The notes beneath the pieces are model-generated. The model saw only the letters and a list, made by a program, of their open reading frames with translations, was not told the DNA's origin and did no database searches. This document shows positions 59,945 through 64,000 of a DNA stretch of 64,000 nt, piece by piece (position 1 is the stretch's first letter; each line of letters starts with the position of its first letter). The stretch covers positions 48,904 to 112,903 of IMG/VR virus record IMGVR_UViG_3300047471_000162; one strand, 5' to 3'. Position numbers and translations under genes: made by a program. This DNA comes from a virus.

Positions 59945-60340
59945 TTACAGGGTTTCGTAGTTCTCACGGATATATGCAGCGATTTGGGGGAAAGAAACAC
60001 CACCATCATTAGCCGTGGTCAGCCCGTCCCAACCGCCAAACTTGGCGCTCTCTGCGAATTCACCCGTAAGGGTTCGCATGCCCGCCCAAGCCATGGTGTT
60101 GATGGTCAGAACACCCGAGCTCTCAGAGGGGTAATCATTCTCACCACTCTGCACGTCCACACACTTAACGGCATCTGCATAGCTAAGCGGAATCCAGACA
60201 GCAATTCCTGCTTCTACTGCCATCTCACTGAGAACACCCAGGCAACAGAACTTACCCTCTGCGAGCAGGTTACCCCTACCCTGCTCGTACTTGCCCGACT
60301 CCAGCCGATCGGCCAAATCCATAGCGATGTGCTTATGCAT
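59945..60340 (-). CDS. CCLGVL-family protein, paralogue C
   Basis: This 131-residue protein is preceded by GAGGGAG. LADRLESGKYEQGRGNL, FCCLGVLSEMAVEAG, WAGMRTLTGEFA and FPQIAAYIRENY align with A and B, with a longer middle. It is the most diverged member. Confidence 0.75.
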   Translation of the reverse strand: MHKHIAMDLADRLESGKYEQGRGNLLAEGKFCCLGVLSEMAVEAGIAVWIPLSYADAVKCVDVQSGENDYPSESSGVLTINTMAWAGMRTLTGEFAESAKFGGWDGLTTANDGGVSFPQIAAYIRENYETL

Positions 60341-60359
60341 TTCGTCTCCCTCATGCTGT

Positions 60360-60381
60360 GCTGAATTCCTATTAATTCAGC
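60360..60381 (-). repeat. CTGAATT leader stem-loop, copy 4
   Basis: GCTGAATT/AATTCAGC, 8-bp stem, 20 nt upstream of the 60340 start codon. Confidence 0.7.
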
Positions 60382-60449
60382 CAAACCGACTACCAGAATT
60401 ATGCTGCTAATCAATAGCGTATTTGCTGGTAATCAGTCAAGCGGAATTA

Positions 60450-60575
60450 CTAGAACATCTTCTTAATGAAGCACAGCCCAACAATAACAAAGATAATGTA
60501 AAGAACGAACCCCACGATACTGATTCCGGCACCGATTCCCAGAATCCACAGAAGGACAGTGAGCGCGGTCATCAT
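60450..60575 (-). CDS. 41-residue membrane protein
   Basis: The minus-strand frame with AAAGGA upstream encodes one or two membrane helices (TVLLWILGIGAGISIVGFVL and YIIFVIVGLCFI) and a KKMF end. Unknown. Confidence 0.55.
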   Translation of the reverse strand: MMTALTVLLWILGIGAGISIVGFVLYIIFVIVGLCFIKKMF

Positions 60576-60597
60576 TTCAGAAATCCTTTGTTAGGAA

Positions 60598-60894
60598 TTA
60601 CATGTACTTGTCTGACAGAGTTTCCAGGAGCTCTGCCAGACTCTCCCACTTTTCGCGTTCCTCTGGCAAGAGGTTCTTACGAACTGCAATGTACACGTCT
60701 CCGAGAGATCGTGCCAGCGTGGTGACCTTGATTTCCGGCGCACGCTCTAGAGCATTCTTTGCCAGCTCAATACGATCCTTTACAGCCCAGTAATGGGTGT
60801 CAGAATCGTCATCACTCACAGCGTAGTGATTGAAGAGTTTAATCTGATCCGAGAATCGCGATTCCAACATGGCAAGTGCCTTGTCGTTGCGCAT
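60598..60894 (-). CDS. Unknown helical protein
   Basis: This protein has 98 residues from ATG 60894 with AGAGG upstream. Helical (LAMLESRFSDQIKLFNHYAV, LLPEEREKWESLAELLETLS). It has a promoter at 61055-61027 and perhaps a weaker TTGACA at 60954-60949. Confidence 0.6.
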   Translation of the reverse strand: MRNDKALAMLESRFSDQIKLFNHYAVSDDDSDTHYWAVKDRIELAKNALERAPEIKVTTLARSLGDVYIAVRKNLLPEEREKWESLAELLETLSDKYM

Positions 60895-61026
60895 CCTGCT
60901 GCCTCTCGTTGTCTTGCTGGTGTAGATCCTTGCGTATTCGGTGGTGCTTGTCAACCCTGTGCATCCTGGCTTTCGTTGACCCTCATTCGGGTGTCTGACC
61001 AGTGCTGCGTTGTGCTGACAGGTAGG

Positions 61027-61055
61027 ACACTAGTTGAGTCCATCGACCCTGTCAA
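61027..61055 (-). promoter_or_regulatory. Promoter of the 60894 unit
   Basis: Minus strand: TTGACA (61055-61050), 17-nt spacer, TAGTGT (61032-61027). The leader to 60894 is about 130 nt. Confidence 0.65.
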
Positions 61056-61132
61056 GCCCTGCCCCGAAGCTCTGTAGAGCCCCTAGGAGGCTCTGTGAGA
61101 CGCACCCTAGGCAGTTGGTCTAGGAGGTATGG

Positions 61133-61166
61133 CAGAGGCCCCTAGAGATGGTTCTAGGGGCCTCTG
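61133..61166 (-). terminator. Strong terminator
   Basis: CAGAGGCCCCTAG/CTAGGGGCCTCTG, 13-bp perfect stem with an 8-nt loop, just after the gene ending at 61171. A second smaller AGAGCC/GGCTCT hairpin lies near 61076-61094. Confidence 0.75.
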
Positions 61167-61170
61167 TGAC

Positions 61171-61443
61171 CTACGCGTCCGGGTGTCTGTTGGCTAGTTG
61201 CGACTTGGCCCTCCGGTAGACCCCATCCCATGGCTGGTACATGTCACGGTCAGGAAACCAGGGGTTGGCCGTTACGCACATAGCCATGATCAGTCGCAGG
61301 TCATCCGCACGGAATTCCGGCGCATCGAATGCGGGACAATCAGGCACGTCCTTACAAGGCACCACAACGACTTTCGGAATTCCTCCCGTATGTTGGGGTG
61401 TCAAAATAAAACCATGCGTGCATTGCTCTGCGGCGTGAAGCAT
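61171..61443 (-). CDS. Unknown protein
   Basis: This 90-residue protein is preceded by GGGAG. Several Cys/His (AAEQCTHGF, VPCKDVPDCPAF) and an Arg/Trp-rich C-terminus. Unknown. Confidence 0.6.
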   Translation of the reverse strand: MLHAAEQCTHGFILTPQHTGGIPKVVVVPCKDVPDCPAFDAPEFRADDLRLIMAMCVTANPWFPDRDMYQPWDGVYRRAKSQLANRHPDA

Positions 61444-61445
61444 AA

Positions 61446-61700
61446 TTACTCCCTGTGCCCCTTATACAGTTGCAACAAAAGCTCTGCCGCAATCAGTTGA
61501 TCAGGCTTATAAGTGGAAAGGTCGTTCATGCGACATAGTCCAGACTCAATGACAGACAACTGATCCTCTGTGAGCCCTGACAGGGTATAGGTGGGCACAG
61601 TCGTCTTAGTGAGCCGTGCGCCTGTCTGTATGCCGTTAGGACGGCATGCACAGGGATACGTATCGATCACTACGTCGCACTTGTCACAGAGCTGACTCAT
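61446..61700 (-). CDS. Small zinc-type protein
   Basis: This 84-residue protein is preceded by GGGAGG. CDKCDVVIDTYPCAC near the N-terminus is a zinc site; the C-terminal half is helical (DQLIAAELLLQLY). Confidence 0.6.
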   Translation of the reverse strand: MSQLCDKCDVVIDTYPCACRPNGIQTGARLTKTTVPTYTLSGLTEDQLSVIESGLCRMNDLSTYKPDQLIAAELLLQLYKGHRE

Positions 61701-62017
61701 CAGTCCTCCCTCACGTAGTGAAGGGTGTCCTCACTGCTGTCTCGCAATTCGCGACCAGTGGGATTCTCCTCCTGCCAATCCAGTGACACACTATCATTGG
61801 CCAGCAGCACCTTACGGAAATGGTCCGTGATAGCCCAGAGGAATACCTGTTCCCATTCCCCATTAGTGCGCTGATACGGCAGAGAACGGGACTCTCGACC
61901 GTGATAGTAGAGAATATCCTCCCCGAACATGCGAAGAACTGTCACGGGGACACCCTTGTAATTCTCGGTGTCCACCACCTGAATCATTTCGTTCGGTAGG
62001 TCAATGGAAATACGCAT
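61700..62017 (-). CDS. Unknown protein
   Basis: This 105-residue protein overlaps both neighbours by 1 nt. Begins RISIDLPNEMIQVVDTENY; acidic alpha/beta protein. Unknown. Confidence 0.6.
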   Translation of the reverse strand: MRISIDLPNEMIQVVDTENYKGVPVTVLRMFGEDILYYHGRESRSLPYQRTNGEWEQVFLWAITDHFRKVLLANDSVSLDWQEENPTGRELRDSSEDTLHYVRED

Positions 62018-62208
62018 TAGCCGATTACCTCGATTCGCTTAAGGGATGCCGGGGCAAGGATCAAATCCAGAATGAATACCTTGTACGCCGCGATTCCGCG
62101 ACCGTGCATTTTGTCGTACTGGGCATCATCATAATCCGACTGGCTACACTCTCCAATCTTGTATTTCTCCTCCCCATTCTTATCGGAATAGGTTACTTTC
62201 ACCTTCAT
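62017..62208 (-). CDS. Unknown small protein
   Basis: This protein has 63 residues from ATG 62208 with GGAGGAAA upstream. KVKVTYSDKNGEEKYKIGEC then a helix and hydrophobic tail (VFILDLILAPASL). First gene of a unit with leader copy 5. Confidence 0.6.
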   Translation of the reverse strand: MKVKVTYSDKNGEEKYKIGECSQSDYDDAQYDKMHGRGIAAYKVFILDLILAPASLKRIEVIG

Positions 62209-62238
62209 AGTATTTCCTCCATAATTGGCTGAGAATAC

Positions 62239-62263
62239 CGAATTCAGATTTTGGCTGAATTCG
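62239..62263 (-). repeat. CTGAATT leader stem-loop, copy 5
   Basis: CGAATTCAG/CTGAATTCG, 9-bp stem, 31 nt upstream of the 62208 start codon. Confidence 0.65.
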
Positions 62264-62277
62264 ATACACAAAGTCAA

Positions 62278-62376
62278 TTACTTCTTACGCTTTCGGGGTT
62301 TCTTGGAATTCGCAGGTCTGATTACCACAAATACCATGAGAATAAGTGCTCCCACGATGAGAATGTCACCAGCCAT
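62278..62376 (-). CDS. 32-residue membrane peptide
   Basis: Starts at the TAATG junction with the gene before it. One membrane helix (DILIVGALILMVFVVI) and a very basic end (KKPRKRKK). Unknown. Confidence 0.55.
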   Translation of the reverse strand: MAGDILIVGALILMVFVVIRPANSKKPRKRKK

Positions 62377-62450
62377 TATGCATCACCCTTTCCCGTCAGG
62401 AATCCCAGGAAGAATACTCCCAGGCCTACAATTATGACGAACCAAAACAT
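62376..62450 (-). CDS. 24-residue membrane peptide
   Basis: A frame with AGGAG upstream encodes FWFVIIVGLGVFFLGFLTG and a short acidic end. Coupled to the next membrane peptide, so the two may act together. Confidence 0.5.
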   Translation of the reverse strand: MFWFVIIVGLGVFFLGFLTGKGDA

Positions 62451-62491
62451 TTCTACTCCTAGATGAGGTTACAAGTGTGCTGCTGAGTGTA

Positions 62492-62668
62492 TCAGCTCGC
62501 CCCATCGAACATGCCACGGGCACGGCAAACAGAGATCAGGCGACAGACAGAACCACTACGGCACGCTCCACACGTCTCCCGGTGCTTACTCATCCATCGC
62601 GCAGAGGGAGAGCGGTGAGCCGAGTAGTCGGCGCGAGCCAGATCCTGGCGAGTCTTGCGCTTGCTCAT
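62492..62668 (-). CDS. 58-residue basic zinc-type protein
   Basis: A minus-strand frame with AAGGAG upstream. Very Arg-rich, with CGACRSGSVC and a further Cys; likely a nucleic-acid-binding zinc protein. Confidence 0.6.
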   Translation of the reverse strand: MSKRKTRQDLARADYSAHRSPSARWMSKHRETCGACRSGSVCRLISVCRARGMFDGAS

Positions 62669-62736
62669 GTTGTACTCCTTAGAGGCTCTGGGCGCCTGTC
62701 TGACGCCCGTTGGTACTGCGGTTGGACTGAGAGACC

Positions 62737-62771
62737 AGGGAGGGACCTAGAGGCTGTCTACGCCCCTCCCT
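62737..62771 (-). terminator. Terminator of the 62783-63778 gene
   Basis: AGGGAGGG/CCCTCCCT, 8-bp stem with a 19-nt loop, 12 nt after the stop. Confidence 0.6.
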
Positions 62772-62782
62772 AGCCATTTTTG

Positions 62783-63778
62783 CTAACCCCAGGGCAAGCC
62801 GCGCTTGTCCGCGCACGTGGGACCGTAGCCCACACCCTCACTGCGCGGGTCCGTGAGAGACAGGGTGCAGAACACGCAACGGTGGAACGTGTGGCCAAAC
62901 GTGGCCGCCTGCTCTGCTGTTGCGAGCATTTCAGGAGTGAGCCGCTTGATGACACCCTTGGGGGTGGCATCCCAATTCCAGCACTCGTCAGCCCAGACAA
63001 TCGCGTAAAGGTGTCCAGCCCGGGCACGGTGAATCTTGTAATACTCACCACCCATCACGCAAATGTCATCCTCCTTAAGGCCAAGCTTTTCGACCTTAGC
63101 GGATTCCGCCTTAACAACCTTGGCGCTTTCGGACCGCTTAGCAGCGAAAAGTGAATCAATGGCGGGCGAAATCTTTGCCCATGCCACTGTGTTGTGCCAT
63201 TCCTCCGTGTAAATGGTGAGAAGAATATCGGCGGCCTGCTGATTCAATTCCCCAATTTCGGAAATCAGTCGGTTAATCAAATCAGCTTGTGCCGGACTTG
63301 TTCCACACTTGGACTTACGGGCAGGCTTTCCCTTGCCCGCGATGGAGTGATCCCCCTTGCCACCCTTCATGATGGTAATGGAGGCCTTAGCATCGTCAGC
63401 TCGCAAATTCGGCTTATCCAGGATCAGCATGAGCGTACCAATCCAGCACGCGTCATTCTCGGTACCATCGGCGTAGTCCGAGAGCACATCACGGAACATT
63501 GACAGCTGAAATGCCTGATATTTCTGGGCAATCAGTTTCTGGGTGTCAACGTGCTTATGGTTGCTGATACAGCCCTGAATGAGGCTCCATGCGTCACCCT
63601 TGGGCATCTCCAACGACGTCACGCCAGAGATACGGCTACACGTCTTGCAGAGGGGAGCGTCACTGTCACCAGCACGCATTACGGACCGACCGCACAGAGT
63701 CGCGTCTCCACCCCGAGACAGGTGATTCACCTTCCCGCCGTAAAGCATCCCGCTGGTGAGTCCGTTGCTGGTGATCAT
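62783..63778 (-). CDS. Unknown protein with C-terminal DUF6011-like zinc domain
   Basis: This protein has 331 residues from ATG 63778 with AGAGGGAG upstream. An N-terminal Cys cluster (LCGRSV, LCKTCSRI) is followed by a helical middle with Lys/Ala repeats (ESAKVVKAESAKVEKL). The C-terminus HRCVFCTLSLTDPRS, then GYGPTCADK, matches the DUF6011 zinc-ribbon pattern found in phage and host proteins. Largest gene of the minus-strand set. Unknown function. Confidence 0.7.
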   Translation of the reverse strand: MITSNGLTSGMLYGGKVNHLSRGGDATLCGRSVMRAGDSDAPLCKTCSRISGVTSLEMPKGDAWSLIQGCISNHKHVDTQKLIAQKYQAFQLSMFRDVLSDYADGTENDACWIGTLMLILDKPNLRADDAKASITIMKGGKGDHSIAGKGKPARKSKCGTSPAQADLINRLISEIGELNQQAADILLTIYTEEWHNTVAWAKISPAIDSLFAAKRSESAKVVKAESAKVEKLGLKEDDICVMGGEYYKIHRARAGHLYAIVWADECWNWDATPKGVIKRLTPEMLATAEQAATFGHTFHRCVFCTLSLTDPRSEGVGYGPTCADKRGLPWG

Positions 63779-63901
63779 GTTCCCGCTCCCTCTCGCCTGA
63801 CTGACAGGGACGACTCTAGAGGATTGAGCCGCCACTGTCTATGCCCTTTGACCAGCGGTTTTTACCTAATCGCAAGATCGATCTGTCGTGAGGTGACACG
63901 G

Positions 63902-63930
63902 CTGTTACAGCATGCCTTGTCACATGTCAA
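63902..63930 (-). promoter_or_regulatory. Promoter of the 63778 gene
   Basis: Minus strand: TTGACA (63930-63925), 17-nt spacer, TAACAG (63907-63902). Leader about 120 nt. Nothing else is seen up to the window end. Confidence 0.6.
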
Positions 63931-64000
63931 GGGGCAAGGGAGCTAGCCCAGTGTGTTAGGCCGTTCTAGCCCCTTTGCAGAGCTTCCTAGAACTCGCCGC

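Overview
The window is a segment of a large, tailed, lytic actinobacteriophage genome, most probably from a Streptomyces phage. The reasons are a WhiB-family regulator, a resuscitation-promoting-factor (Rpf) plus LysM protein, ThyX, a class II ribonucleotide reductase, chitin-binding-like repeats in a tail protein, frequent GTG/TTG starts, and very tight TAATG/ATGA gene coupling. The layout resembles the ~130 kb Streptomyces phages grouped as Stanwilliamsviridae (clusters BE/BK); that placement comes from memory of the group and has not been searched.

Layout. (1) 1-13.9 kb, plus strand: late tail genes. They are a tail assembly chaperone pair joined by an apparent +1 frameshift, a tape measure with two peptidoglycan-hydrolase domains, then a contractile-type baseplate set (CIS-tube-like protein, LysM/X, D-like hub, V-like spike, gp25, J, I) and receptor/carbohydrate-binding proteins, closed by a bidirectional terminator. 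(2) 14-42.6 kb, plus strand: DNA replication, recombination and nucleotide metabolism. This holds a DnaC-like loader, DnaB-like helicase, DnaG-like primase, SNF2-like helicase, probable ssDNA-binding protein, family A DNA polymerase, class II RNR, RecA/UvsX, nucleases, ThyX and a RuvC-like resolvase. RNA-repair enzymes (RlaP-like nucleotidyltransferase, Pnkp-type kinase-phosphatase, RNA ligase) and many very small zinc-ribbon or acidic proteins are interspersed. (3) 42.6-52 kb, plus strand: SpoVS homologue, DUF1003 membrane protein, probable structural or morphogenetic proteins, secreted Rpf/LysM protein, a second nucleotidyltransferase-like protein and a TGT/DpdA-like protein, closed by a bidirectional terminator. 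(4) 52.2-64 kb: a visibly more GC-rich region of small, mostly unknown genes. They are first on the plus strand (52.9-54.6 kb), then all on the minus strand (54.8-63.8 kb), in short units with their own TTGACA-N17-TANNNT promoters and hairpin terminators. This looks like an early host-takeover region and may be a terminal-repeat arm.

Three free-standing HNH endonucleases with Cys-rich N-termini are scattered through regions 2 and 3, each overlapping the start of the next gene by 14-17 nt. The most unusual signals are a five-copy leader stem-loop and a three-gene paralogue array at 58.9-62.3 kb, a GWG[TA]P-type short motif shared by four replication/recombination proteins, a promoter-leader module duplicated at 14.3 and 52.85 kb, and co-occurrence of SpoVS, WhiB and Rpf homologues. 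About 30 genes below are too small or too unconventional for simple ORF cut-offs and were read directly from the sequence. No tRNA genes, CRISPR arrays, insertion sequences, integrase or repressor were recognised.
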